A stretch of 34,508 nucleotides of DNA, taken from positions 1-34,508 of the forward strand of contig JAQVHY010000018.1 in NCBI GenBank assembly GCA_028695935.1, given 5' to 3'. How positions within the stretch are numbered: position 1 is the first letter of the stretch; the number at the start of each line of letters is the position of its first letter. Below the pieces are notes generated by a model. That model did no database searches. It was not told the origin of the DNA and saw nothing but the letters and a program-made list of their open reading frames with translations. The stretch is from Desulfobacca sp. (GTDB lineage: Bacteria > Desulfobacterota > Desulfobaccia > Desulfobaccales > Desulfobaccaceae). The translations under genes and the position numbers were made by a program. This document shows positions 24,401-32,043 of the stretch, in pieces.

Positions 24401-25904
24401 CCACCGCCGGCAGGATCATATCGACCTCCAAAAAAAACTCCGAGCCGGTGAGGGGAACGGGGCGGCGGCGACCCGAAGCATCAGGCGGCCCCAGTTCCAT
24501 GCGGATACAGGTCAGACCCGTCACCTTACCATCCTGGACCTCTACTTTTTCAGGCGCGGCTAAGTAGTGGATTTTGATGCCCTCGCATAGGGCCGCTTCA
24601 ATCTCCTCGGCCAGGGCCGGCATCTCCTCCCGGGAGCGGCGATAAACGATCGTGATTCTTTCCGCGCCCAGACGCCGGGCGGCGCGGGCCACATCAAAGG
24701 CGACATTGCCGCCGCCGATAATGGCTAATTTTTTGCCCAGCTCAGGTTTCTGTCCCAGGTTTAGTTGGCGCAGGAAATCAACCCCCTGGATCACCCCGGC
24801 CGCCTCCTCTCCCGGTATGCCCAGAGCGCGGCCCTGATGGCAACCTAAACCTAGAAAGACCGCCTGGTAGCCCTGATCAAAGAGGTCGTCCAGGCTGAAG
24901 TCGCGGCCCAGGGCGGTATTGGTTTTGATTTCTACCCCGAAGCGCATGATATTATCGATTTCCGCATCCAATATATGTTTGGGCAGGCGATAGTCGGGAA
25001 TCCCGACCCGCAGCATGCCGCCGGTAACCGGCAAGGCCTCGAAAATGGTCACCGGATAGCCCCGCCGAGCCAAATGATAGGCGCACGACAGCCCGGCCGG
25101 ACCGGAGCCGATGATCGCTACCCGTTCCGGTCGAGTGGTGATCTCCGGCCAAGTGATGCTGGCTAGTTCCACCTGATCGGCGGCAAAGCGCTTCAGGTTA
25201 CAGATGGCCATCGGCTCGTCTATCTCCTGGCGGCGGCAACGATATTCACAGGGATGGGGACAGATGCGACCTAACACCCCCGGCAAGGGCAGTCGTTCCA
25301 TGATCAGCCTGACGGCCTCGGCGTACTTGCCCGCCTTAATCAACTGGACATAGCCCTGGACATTGATCCTGGCCGGGCAGGCCGCCACGCAGGGAGGCCG
25401 GTCCAATTTTTCAATGGCATAAGCGGAGGGAATGGCCTGGGGGAAGTGTCGGTACGCGGCCCGGCGCGGTCCCAGTCCCTCATCAAAGGGGGCAAGTAGG
25501 GTGACCGGACAGACCTTGGCACATTCACCACAAGCGGTGCATTTATCTACATCTATAAAACGCGGCTTTAGCCCCACCTTCAGGGTAAAATAACCCGGCT
25601 CGCCCTCCAGCGACTGGACCAGCGACCCGGTAATGATATCAATGTTGGGATTGGCCGCTACCTCGATGAGCTTGGGCGAAATCATACAGGTAGAACAGTC
25701 GTTGGTCGGAAAGGTCTTGTCCAATTGGGCCATAACCCCGCCGATGGTGGTGTTGTGCTCCACCAGATAGACCTTGAATCCGCTCCGGGCCAGATCCAGG
25801 GCCGACTGCATCCCGGCAATACCGCCGCCCACTACGGCCACTGCGCCGATTTTATTAGGGGCGTTGACTGACTGGCGGGAATTAAGATTTTCTGTATTAA
25901 TCAT
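21405..25904 (-). CDS. hdrA: Giant HdrA: HdrA split by NfnB/GltD module plus second HdrA copy
   Basis: A 1499-residue flavin iron-sulfur protein, about twice to three times normal HdrA length. Order seen: HdrA FAD motif VVGGGIAGMQSALDLARSG (22-42) with HdrA cysteines NDCSTCMISPK (68-78) and a 4Fe-4S motif CTACGECAKVCP (122-132). An inserted GltD/NfnB-like NAD(P)H oxidoreductase (about 169-570) has cysteines 172-235, GSGPAGLSCAYHLARRG (267-282) and the NAD(P) motif IIGGGNVAFDVARAARRLG. The rest of the first HdrA (about 630-915) has CLNCGVCSECMQC and YCSSVCCMYAIK. A second HdrA (about 935-1405) has CHCGINIAGVID and VIGGGVAGLSAALALADQG. Two terminal ferredoxin motifs lie near 1415 and 1444. The protein should bind up to three flavins and so could bifurcate or confurcate electrons between NAD(P)H, ferredoxin and the MetFV/HdrBC sites. 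It is followed by mvhD with overlap. Confidence 0.9.
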   Translation of the reverse strand: MINTENLNSRQSVNAPNKIGAVAVVGGGIAGMQSALDLARSGFKVYLVEHNTTIGGVMAQLDKTFPTNDCSTCMISPKLIEVAANPNIDIITGSLVQSLEGEPGYFTLKVGLKPRFIDVDKCTACGECAKVCPVTLLAPFDEGLGPRRAAYRHFPQAIPSAYAIEKLDRPPCVAACPARINVQGYVQLIKAGKYAEAVRLIMERLPLPGVLGRICPHPCEYRCRRQEIDEPMAICNLKRFAADQVELASITWPEITTRPERVAIIGSGPAGLSCAYHLARRGYPVTIFEALPVTGGMLRVGIPDYRLPKHILDAEIDNIMRFGVEIKTNTALGRDFSLDDLFDQGYQAVFLGLGCHQGRALGIPGEEAAGVIQGVDFLRQLNLGQKPELGKKLAIIGGGNVAFDVARAARRLGAERITIVYRRSREEMPALAEEIEAALCEGIKIHYLAAPEKVEVQDGKVTGLTCIRMELGPPDASGRRRPVPLTGSEFFLEVDMILPAVGQAADLTGVADTNIQTTRFGTVELDPVTYQTSRSGVFAAGDVHTGPWVAIGAIAGGLEAAESIDRYLQGRDLTAGRDLGAEAQALADWAEIPLDKEKQPRRAMPVLPAELCGNSFDEVAQGYTIEQAQAEAARCLNCGVCSECMQCVAACQAGAIDHGMLPQTINLEVGAVILALGFRPFDASRKGEYGYGRYPNVITSLEFERMLSASGPLQGHLQRRSDGKEPVKVAWIQCVGSRDAACGQDYCSSVCCMYAIKQAIIAKEHDPRIEPTIFFMDLRAHGKGFDRYYERARTEHGVRFVRSMISRVAENPISHDLEIHYLDEAGQFQDERFDLVILSVGLKPHPASISIARKMNLELDHFAFAQPRPFDLIATSREGIYTCGVFQSPKDIPETVAQASSAACQAQRLLAAARGTLAREIVYPAERPVQGQEPRIGVFVCHCGINIAGVIDVKAVAEYAQTLPHVVYTTDYLFTCSTDSQARMIEIIDEYQLNRVVVASCSPRTHEPLFQDNLRQAGLNKYLFDMANIRDQCSWVHQQEPEAATEKAKDLVRMSVSRAARLEPLPEHAVTVTQKGLVIGGGVAGLSAALALADQGFGTTLVEKTDTLGGEALHLYFNAQGEDVQNFVQTLIGQVKNHPKISLLTGAEVIDTRGHLGKFVSRINADGQIQEVEHGATIVATGASEYRPSEYLYGQHPQVWTQREFHGFLGASDARLNQIDSLVMIQCVGSREPEHPYCSRICCTQAITNALKFKELNPQAAVYVLYRDIRTFGLNELYYQQARKAGVRFVRFDLAQKPTVKADSEALVVNVFDQNMHAELEIPVSAVVLSAALRPRAESKALAGTLKLPLDQDGFLLEAHVKLRPLDFTNSGYFLCGLGHGPKFLEESIAQAQGAASRAATILAQEKMFVGGQVATVDREKCVVCMTCARTCPFGVPKVAADGFIEIDPAECQGCGNCASACPRRLIQVQHLKDDQILAETMVVCPLDQLIDDLQRQVA

Positions 25905-25934
25905 GTTGATCTAATCAGCGTTTATCTCTCGGGT

Positions 25935-26792
25935 TCAGCAAGATATCAGCCCGACGCCGGCTAACAGGCGCGCCGGCGGGACAAAGTGCATGTGGCCCCA
26001 CTGCCGGGCTTGACTAAGGCCTAAGGCCAGCCCGATAAGTTCAGTAAAATAAAAGATCGGCAAGTAATACGAGCGTTCCAGCTCCCGTAGGATTTTATCC
26101 TGATACAGGTCCAGGTTGGCCTGGCACATCTGGCAGGAAACCACCATGCAGTTGGCCCCGGCTTCTACGGCTTTATCGTAGAGTCGGCCCACCAGTTTAA
26201 AGACGATATCGCGGCGGGCGATCAGGTGGCTGGCCCCACAGCAATCGGTTTTGTACGACCAGGGTTTTACCTCCACCCCTAATTTACTCAGAATACGGTC
26301 CATACTGGTAGGATTCTCGTGGTCGGGGGCCTCTGTGATCCCCGGCGGCCGGCTGGCCATACAACCGTAGTAACAGACGGCCTTAAGTCCGGGCAGGGGC
26401 TGGCTAACCCTACTGGCCAGGAGTTGGAGCAGTGGCTCCTGGGCCAGGAAATCAGCCAGATCGTAAATCTTAATGTCACCCTGGAAAGCATAATCATAAG
26501 ATTGGCGCTTATCTCCGGTGAGTGCTTGGGCCGCGGTCTTAAGCCGGTTAAAGCACAACGGACAGGGGACTACCAGATCCCGGCCCTCTTTTTCGGCCAG
26601 GGCCAGATTACGGCCCGCCAGGGCAATCGCCGCATGGTGGTTGAGGGCATGGGCCGCGGTAGCGCCGCAACAGTTCCAGTCTTCCAATTCGATGAGCTCC
26701 ACTCCCAGAGCTTTACACACCGCGGTTAGCGAGGCGGCGTAATCGCGGGCCGTGCCTTCCAGCGAACATCCGGGGTAGTAGGTGACTTGCAT
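25935..26792 (-). CDS. hdrB: HdrB-type CCG-domain subunit
   Basis: A 285-residue homologue of heterodisulfide reductase subunit B. It has two complete CCG cysteine-rich motifs: the first from YYPGCSLEG through DWNCCGATAAH to PCPLCFNRL, the second from CYYGCMASRP through TDCCGASHLI to SCQMCQANL. In HdrB these bind the unusual non-cubane 4Fe-4S clusters that reduce disulfides or act as an electron exit. ATG at 26792 is preferred because AGGA lies 6 bases upstream; GTG at 26804 overlaps the hdrC stop but has no such signal. It is located between hdrC and hdrA in the usual operon arrangement. Electron acceptor unknown. Confidence 0.92.
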   Translation of the reverse strand: MQVTYYPGCSLEGTARDYAASLTAVCKALGVELIELEDWNCCGATAAHALNHHAAIALAGRNLALAEKEGRDLVVPCPLCFNRLKTAAQALTGDKRQSYDYAFQGDIKIYDLADFLAQEPLLQLLASRVSQPLPGLKAVCYYGCMASRPPGITEAPDHENPTSMDRILSKLGVEVKPWSYKTDCCGASHLIARRDIVFKLVGRLYDKAVEAGANCMVVSCQMCQANLDLYQDKILRELERSYYLPIFYFTELIGLALGLSQARQWGHMHFVPPARLLAGVGLISC

Positions 26793-26800
26793 GGGCATCC

Positions 26801-27376
26801 TCACCCGGTGGAATTTGCCAGAATTTTCTTGATTGCGGCTCTGGCCCTAATGCCTTGGGGCGTGAGCGCCAGCCGCCCTTTGCGGAACAGGTGATAGGCC
26901 AATTCCAGGTCATCCTTGAGCTCCCGATCCTTGAGTTTGCGCCAGATTTCTCCGCTTTGGAACATATAGCGGGGCAACAGCCCGCCTTCAAAAACCCGGC
27001 CGCGGCGACCAATATCCTCCAGAAACACCCGATGAAAGGCATAGGTGCGGGGCTGGGGAATGTCAATCCCACTCTTTATTGCCTGTTCTTTCAGGTAATC
27101 CATGATGCCGGCCACATCCACCTCATTGGGGCAGCGGGTGGTGCAGGTTTCACAGGCAGAGCAGACCCAAATAGTGCTACAATTGAGGACGGCCTTTTGC
27201 TGTCCGATCTGCACCAGCCTAATTACCTGGTCGGGATAGAGATCCATGGCAAAGGTGACCGGACAGCCGTTAGTGCACTTTTTACATTGGTAACAGGCCG
27301 AAACCGCAATGCCGCTGTCCTGCTCGACCTGCGCCATAAACTGCACTTCGGGAATAAGCTTTGGGTTAGATAACAT
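26801..27376 (-). CDS. hdrC: HdrC-type 4Fe-4S subunit
   Basis: A 191-residue homologue of heterodisulfide reductase subunit C, carrying electrons from HdrA to HdrB through two cubane clusters. Two motifs are visible, ACYQCKKCTNGCP near the N-terminus and VCSACETCTTRCP about 45 residues later, followed by a helical C-terminal region (RTYAFHRVFLEDIGRRGRV). The ATG at 27376 has AGGG 8 bases upstream and gives the normal N-terminus; a GTG 13 codons upstream is the alternative. The stop lies 8 bp before the preferred hdrB start. A 154-bp gap containing an inverted repeat separates it from the preceding gene. Confidence 0.92.
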   Translation of the reverse strand: MLSNPKLIPEVQFMAQVEQDSGIAVSACYQCKKCTNGCPVTFAMDLYPDQVIRLVQIGQQKAVLNCSTIWVCSACETCTTRCPNEVDVAGIMDYLKEQAIKSGIDIPQPRTYAFHRVFLEDIGRRGRVFEGGLLPRYMFQSGEIWRKLKDRELKDDLELAYHLFRKGRLALTPQGIRARAAIKKILANSTG

Positions 27377-27428
27377 TATTAGCCCTGCTCTATGAACTGG
27401 TCGGCCACAAATCACTCGCTGTGTCTTG

Positions 27429-27470
27429 GTGTCTCTGTGGTGGATAAAAAAAATTTAACCACAGAGACAC
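27429..27470. repeat. Inverted repeat between the Cys-type HdrCB gene and hdrC
   Basis: GTGTCTCTGTGGT (27429-27441) and ACCACAGAGACAC (27458-27470) are perfect 13-bp inverted arms around a 16-base A-rich loop. Partial similarity extends outward (CTGTGTCTT / AGAGGCACAAAG). This type of sequence occurs as an interspersed intergenic repeat in many bacteria. In RNA it would be a stable hairpin inside the putative operon and could attenuate or stabilise the transcript. Confidence 0.7.
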
Positions 27471-27530
27471 AGAGGCACAAAGATGGTGGGTATTCTCATC
27501 TCCAGCTAACTGCCTGCCAACTTTTTAGTT

Positions 27531-28796
27531 TTAGCCCTCCAATATCAAGGCGTCGGCCACGACTTCCCAGAGATATTTGACTTCGATGTCGAGGTCATAA
27601 GCCTTCCTCAGGTTGCGCATGATCTGATCGCGGCAATTGGAGCAGCCGACCACCACCAGCTCCGCTCCGGTAGCTTTGATATCCTCCACCTTATAGCGGC
27701 CGTGTTCGGTCTTCTCGGCCTGGAAGGGGCCGGGCCAGTTGCCGGCTCCGGCACCGCAGCAATAAGCATTCATGCGATTATGGGGCATCTCCCGGAAGTT
27801 CTTCATGTCAAAGCAATAACTGAGGATTTCCCGCGCCTTATCAAAACAGTCATCCCCCCAATAGATTCTCGCCACCCGGCCATGTTTACAGGAGTCATGC
27901 CAGGTGAAGATCTGGTCGGCATGTACCGATTTATCTACCCGGATGCGCCCCTGTTGCAAAAAATTGAGCAGCACATCAAAGAAATAGACATAATCGTGGC
28001 CGGTTTCAGGGCCGAACTCGTGCTTGAAATACTGTTCAATGTTAAGCCGGGTCCCCATCGAAGCCCCGCCACAGTCGGGCAGGATCATGGTCTTGGCCTG
28101 CAAGCGCTTCATATTTTCCACTTTGCGCCGGGCAATTTCTTTGCTGGCCTCCCAGTTGCAAGTAAAAAGTCCCCAATCTACCGACTCCCAGTTGGTAGAG
28201 GAGGTGGTCCAATCGGCCTTAGCCGCGTAAAAAATCTTCCACCACCATTTTAAATCTTCGTAATCGGCAAAAACCTCTTTGGAATTTTCAAAGAAGAGGT
28301 ATTCCGCCCCGACTTTATCCAGGGGAATTTCAAAGCCGGGACATTCTTCTTCGGCCAATTCCTCGGCCAGATCCTGCATGGTTTCGACGTAGTCTTCGGT
28401 GGGAATGCCCATATTGTTGCCGGTCTGGAGGCACATCTCCACGCCCTTATGCAGCACCCCGGGAACCTGGTCGCGGGGCCGCAGGGCCTTGGCCCGATAC
28501 CAAATCTCCGTCAGATGCACCCCCATCGGGCAACCGGCCACACAGCGATAGCAGGCGGTGCAGATCCAGGGAAACCGGGCATCAATAAGTTCCTGCTCCA
28601 TGCCCAACAGCACCATGCGCAGGGCCTTGCGACAGTCCAGGTGTTCATCGCGGGTGCTTTCCATGCCGGTCAGCGGACACCCGCCGGAACAGGTGCCGCA
28701 GGTATAACAGACATTGACATGGGCGGCGGTAATCAGGTCGGCAAAACGGCTGTCCCGACGTTTTTGCGTAATGGTCATAAAATCCAAGGCTTCCAT
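27531..28796 (-). CDS. HdrCB-fusion (HdrD-like) iron-sulfur protein, cysteine form
   Basis: A 421-residue cytoplasmic fusion of HdrC- and HdrB-like parts. Two 4Fe-4S motifs are at Cys30/33/36/40 and Cys79/82/85/89. A middle domain has two WWWKIFYAAK-type aromatic blocks. The CCG-type region has LPDCGG (Cys242), HDSC (303), YCCGAG (346-347) and CSNC (385, 388). There is no membrane segment, unlike QmoC. It is paralogous over its whole length to the UGA-containing gene at the other end of the cluster, with Cys242 matching the selenocysteine. ATG at 28796 has GGAGAA 5 bases upstream. It is the first gene after the sigma-54-type promoter. It probably delivers or accepts electrons at a thiol/disulfide or protein partner; the substrate is unknown. 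Confidence 0.88.
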   Translation of the reverse strand: MEALDFMTITQKRRDSRFADLITAAHVNVCYTCGTCSGGCPLTGMESTRDEHLDCRKALRMVLLGMEQELIDARFPWICTACYRCVAGCPMGVHLTEIWYRAKALRPRDQVPGVLHKGVEMCLQTGNNMGIPTEDYVETMQDLAEELAEEECPGFEIPLDKVGAEYLFFENSKEVFADYEDLKWWWKIFYAAKADWTTSSTNWESVDWGLFTCNWEASKEIARRKVENMKRLQAKTMILPDCGGASMGTRLNIEQYFKHEFGPETGHDYVYFFDVLLNFLQQGRIRVDKSVHADQIFTWHDSCKHGRVARIYWGDDCFDKAREILSYCFDMKNFREMPHNRMNAYCCGAGAGNWPGPFQAEKTEHGRYKVEDIKATGAELVVVGCSNCRDQIMRNLRKAYDLDIEVKYLWEVVADALILEG

Positions 28797-28847
28797 GCAA
28801 TTCTCCTTATCTTGGCGCGTCTATGGCCGGGCTCAATGTCCCTGGTT

Positions 28848-28869
28848 GGGCGACCCGCCGGGTCGTCCC
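28848..28869. repeat. GC-rich palindrome in the operon leader
   Basis: GGG-CGACCC-GCC-GGGTCG-T-CCC folds into a 9-bp stem with a single bulge and a 3-base loop. It lies between the candidate sigma-54 promoter and the first hdr gene. The sequence has the form of a widespread REP-type intergenic repeat; in the transcript it would be a strong leader hairpin. Confidence 0.5.
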
Positions 28870-28934
28870 TAGCAAAACCTGGAGTACGACTGATAGGCGA
28901 TTTCAAGGCAACACTAGCTCTGTTATTTAACCAA

Positions 28935-28950
28935 AGCAAGGGCCGTACCA
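28935..28950 (-). promoter_or_regulatory. Candidate sigma-54 promoter of the hdr-met-qmo cluster
   Basis: On the minus strand TGGTACGGCCCTTGCT matches TGGCAC-N5-TTGCW with one change (C to T) and correct -24/-12 spacing. Transcription would start near 28923, leaving a leader of about 127 nt before the first gene. The next gene upstream on the same strand encodes an NtrC-type activator. The rest of 28797-29128 is AT-rich with no visible gene. Confidence 0.65.
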
Positions 28951-29128
28951 GGGCCAACCAAAAGATAAAACTTATTATTATTAATTAGTTATAAATTATT
29001 ATCTGATAAGGCGAGAGACTCGGCAGGTTTTAACCAGGGGGGAAGTAACTCACAGACCAGGGTGGCCATAATTTAATCACTTAATATTATTGGGATATTC
29101 ATTAATATGGGTAAGATTACCCCAGATG

Positions 29129-30508
29129 CTACCAGTTTACTCGCAGATTATATTTCTTGATCCGCTGTCCCAGGGTCTTGCGGTTGATCCCCAGGATGCG
29201 GGCCGCCTCTTGACGCTTCCCTTTGGTGCGCCGCAGAATGAACTGGATATAGCGCTTTTCCAGTTCCTCGAGGGTATGGTCTTCGTCGGAAAAGACCTGG
29301 AACTCCCCCCGGCGCTGCGAAATAAAGCTGGGCAGATGCTCCGGCAGGATAATGTCGCCATCTTCCAGGATGATGATGCGTTCAATGGTGTGCTCCAATT
29401 CCCGGACATTACCGGGCCAGGAATAGGCGCACAGCATCTTGATGGCGCGATTGGAAATGCCTTTGGTCTGGCGGTTGGTTTTCTGGCTGTATTTATTAAG
29501 GAAATGTGCAACCAGGAGCGGTATGTCCCCGGCCCGTTCCCGCAGCGGCGGCAAGTGGATGGGAATGACGCTCAGCCGATAGTACAGATCCTCCCGAAAA
29601 GAGCCGTCCTTGATGGCCTCGTTGAGATCACGATTACTGGAGGCAATGATGCGGATATCCAGTTTGGTGCGCTTCTGGCTGCCCACCTTCATGAATTCCC
29701 GTTCCTGAATCACCCTGAGCAGCTTGGCCTGGATATTTAAACTGAGATTGGTGATCTCATCAAAGAAAAAGGTCCCCTGATTGGCCAGTTCGAACAGCCC
29801 ATGTTTGGTCTGATGGGCCCCGGTAAAAGAACCTTTGACATGGCCGAACAGTTCGCTTTCGAGCAGGGTCTCTACCAGGGCCGAGCAGTCCACCGGGACG
29901 AATTCCTTATGGGCCCGGGGGCTGAGGTCGTGGATGGCGCGGGCCACCAGTTCCTTGCCGGTGCCGCTTTCGCCGGTGAGCAGCACGGTACTATCGCTGG
30001 GCGCGGCACGGCGGATTTTGGCAAACACCTTCTGCATGGCCGGGCTGTCGCCGACAATGGAGTCGATACCTTGTTCCAGGGGTTCTGCCTGGGCAGATAA
30101 ATCCGGCTGTGGTCCTTCCTTAAGGAGATTCAGGGCCTTATTCACCAGGGATTCCAATTCGTCGATCCGGAAGGGTTTCACCAGATAATCCACCGCCCCC
30201 AGTTTTATACATTCGACGGCCCCCTCGATATCGGGGTAGCCGGTGATCATAATGACCTGGGTGGCCGGATATTCCCGGCGAAGGACTTTCAGGACTGCCA
30301 TGCCATCCAGACCGGGCATCTTGATATCGAGCAGCACCACCGCGGCTGGCGCGACGGCCATCAGTTCCAGCGCCTGGCTGCCGTCGGCCGCGGTTCTGAC
30401 CTCCAGATTCTGGCTGGCTAGCACCTGGGCAATGCCGGTACGCACCACCGCTTCATCATCGACCACTAAAATCTGCGGGGCCCGGTCAAGATCAGGCATG
30501 ATCGACAT
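29129..30508 (-). CDS. NtrC-family sigma-54-dependent response regulator
   Basis: A 459-residue activator. The receiver (about 12-125) has an Asp-Asp-Glu acidic pocket, phosphoacceptor Asp61 ([10 protein letters not shown]) and Lys111. The AAA+ domain has the Walker A motif GESGTGKE near 179-186, the sigma-54 contact loop GSFTGA (226-231) and Walker [11 protein letters not shown]. The C-terminal Fis-type helix-turn-helix is [19 protein letters not shown]. It overlaps the upstream receiver-kinase gene by 17 bp and is the last gene of a three-gene signalling unit. It is transcribed toward the hdr cluster, whose candidate sigma-54 promoter lies 180 bp past its stop, so it is the obvious candidate activator. 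ATG at 30508 is listed; ATG at 30499 has AGGA better placed. Confidence 0.93.
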   Translation of the reverse strand: MSIMPDLDRAPQILVVDDEAVVRTGIAQVLASQNLEVRTAADGSQALELMAVAPAAVVLLDIKMPGLDGMAVLKVLRREYPATQVIMITGYPDIEGAVECIKLGAVDYLVKPFRIDELESLVNKALNLLKEGPQPDLSAQAEPLEQGIDSIVGDSPAMQKVFAKIRRAAPSDSTVLLTGESGTGKELVARAIHDLSPRAHKEFVPVDCSALVETLLESELFGHVKGSFTGAHQTKHGLFELANQGTFFFDEITNLSLNIQAKLLRVIQEREFMKVGSQKRTKLDIRIIASSNRDLNEAIKDGSFREDLYYRLSVIPIHLPPLRERAGDIPLLVAHFLNKYSQKTNRQTKGISNRAIKMLCAYSWPGNVRELEHTIERIIILEDGDIILPEHLPSFISQRRGEFQVFSDEDHTLEELEKRYIQFILRRTKGKRQEAARILGINRKTLGQRIKKYNLRVNW

Positions 30509-31991
30509 CCTGCCCGCGGGATACCGCCGGGAGAAACACCCGGAAAGTGGTACCGACGCCCGGTTGGCTCTCTACCCGGATTGACCCGCGATGCGCCTCG
30601 ATCAGGTTTTTGACAATGGCCAGACCCAGGCCGGTGCCGATCACCTGGCGGGTCTGGGGATGCTTGGCCCGGTAAAATTTATCGAAAATCTTAGGGATGT
30701 CCTCCGGTTCGATGCCGATGCCGGTGTCGCTCACCCGCACCTCCAGATAATCGCCCTGGGAAACCGCGGAAACCTTGACTTCGCCGCCATTGGGGGAATA
30801 ATTGATGGCATTGCAGAGCAGATTCATGAAGACCTCCTCCATACTGCGGCGGTCTGCCGGGATCAGGGGCAGATCCGGGGGAATCGCCAGTTGTAACATG
30901 ATCTGTTGATTAGCCGCTTTGGTCTTTAAAAGTTCCACCAACTCGACCAAGATCTCCCCTAAAGGCAGCGGCACCTGCTCCAATGGGCAGTGACCCGCCT
31001 CCATCCGGGCCACGTCCAAAAGCTCATTAATCAGATCTAACAGACCCTGGAGCTTGGCTTGCGCCCGGGTGAGCAACTCCCGTTGTTTATTGGTTAGATC
31101 CCCGGCCAGACCATCCAACATCACCGTATGCTGCATCTTGATAGCCGCCAACGGACCCCGCAATTCATGGGACACCATGCGGACAAAATCGTTTTTCAGC
31201 TCATCTAATTCTTTGAAGCCGGTGATATCATGGAAAACCGTAACCACTCCCAGTACTTGTAAATCAGGTCCATAAAAGGGGGCTGACAAGGCGCGCAGGT
31301 GGATTCGATCTATAGTTAGTTCCTGAGAGATATATCGTACATTATCTTGCTCCGGGTTGCTTAGTAAAGTGTGAAATGCCTCTTTGAGGGAGTTATCGTC
31401 CAGATAGGCGGCCAGGGGCGCGGGCTGGAGTAAGGGCGTGGACAGTCCCAGAAGCTGCATCAGCGCCGGATTAGCCAGGACCACCTCCAGATCACGATTG
31501 GTCACCAGCACCCCGTCAGCCATACAGTTGATGATGGTATGGACCCGACTCTGTTCCGTGGCCAGGGTGTAGAGATTGCGGGCCTGTTCCTCTCTTAATT
31601 CTCGGGTCTGGCGCTCCAGTCGTTGCTTTTCCAGGGCCCGCTTCACCACCAGGGTCAGGTGATCCACCCGGAAGGGTTTGGTGACGAAGTCATAAGCCCC
31701 TTTTTTCATACATTCCACGGCATTAGCCACGGTGCCATGGCCGGTGATGATGATGATCGGCACCTCCGGATAATGGTTCCCGGCCTCCTCCAGCACCTGC
31801 AAGGCATCCATCACCGGCATCTTCAGGTCGCAGAGCACCACGTTGACCGGTTCGGTGCGCAGCAATTCCAGAGCTTCCTGGCCATTGGCGGCGGTAGCCA
31901 CCCGGTAGCCTTCGGGTTGGAGAATCAGGGAACAACCATCGCGTATGACTTTCTCATCGTCGGCTACTAATACCGTGTATTGTTCGTCCAT
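30492..31991 (-). CDS. Receiver-PAS-histidine kinase hybrid
   Basis: A 499-residue soluble signalling protein. An N-terminal receiver (Asp11/Asp12, phosphoacceptor Asp55 in VVLCDLKMP, Lys105) is followed by a coiled-coil linker and a PAS domain (about 145-270). Then comes HisKA with His in MVSHELRGPLAA and HATPase with NLLCNAINYSPNGG, SDTGIGIEPED and [14 protein letters not shown] receiver ahead of a kinase suggests a middle position in a phosphorelay, controlled by another kinase and passing the signal to the NtrC-type regulator encoded next. ATG at 31991 has GGGAAGGG seven bases upstream. It follows the multi-PAS kinase gene after 52 bp. Confidence 0.92.
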   Translation of the reverse strand: MDEQYTVLVADDEKVIRDGCSLILQPEGYRVATAANGQEALELLRTEPVNVVLCDLKMPVMDALQVLEEAGNHYPEVPIIIITGHGTVANAVECMKKGAYDFVTKPFRVDHLTLVVKRALEKQRLERQTRELREEQARNLYTLATEQSRVHTIINCMADGVLVTNRDLEVVLANPALMQLLGLSTPLLQPAPLAAYLDDNSLKEAFHTLLSNPEQDNVRYISQELTIDRIHLRALSAPFYGPDLQVLGVVTVFHDITGFKELDELKNDFVRMVSHELRGPLAAIKMQHTVMLDGLAGDLTNKQRELLTRAQAKLQGLLDLINELLDVARMEAGHCPLEQVPLPLGEILVELVELLKTKAANQQIMLQLAIPPDLPLIPADRRSMEEVFMNLLCNAINYSPNGGEVKVSAVSQGDYLEVRVSDTGIGIEPEDIPKIFDKFYRAKHPQTRQVIGTGLGLAIVKNLIEAHRGSIRVESQPGVGTTFRVFLPAVSRGQDVDHA

Positions 31992-32043
31992 GGTTTACCC
32001 TTCCCCATCGGGCCAAGTTATGATTTACGGCGGACCTAATCTA

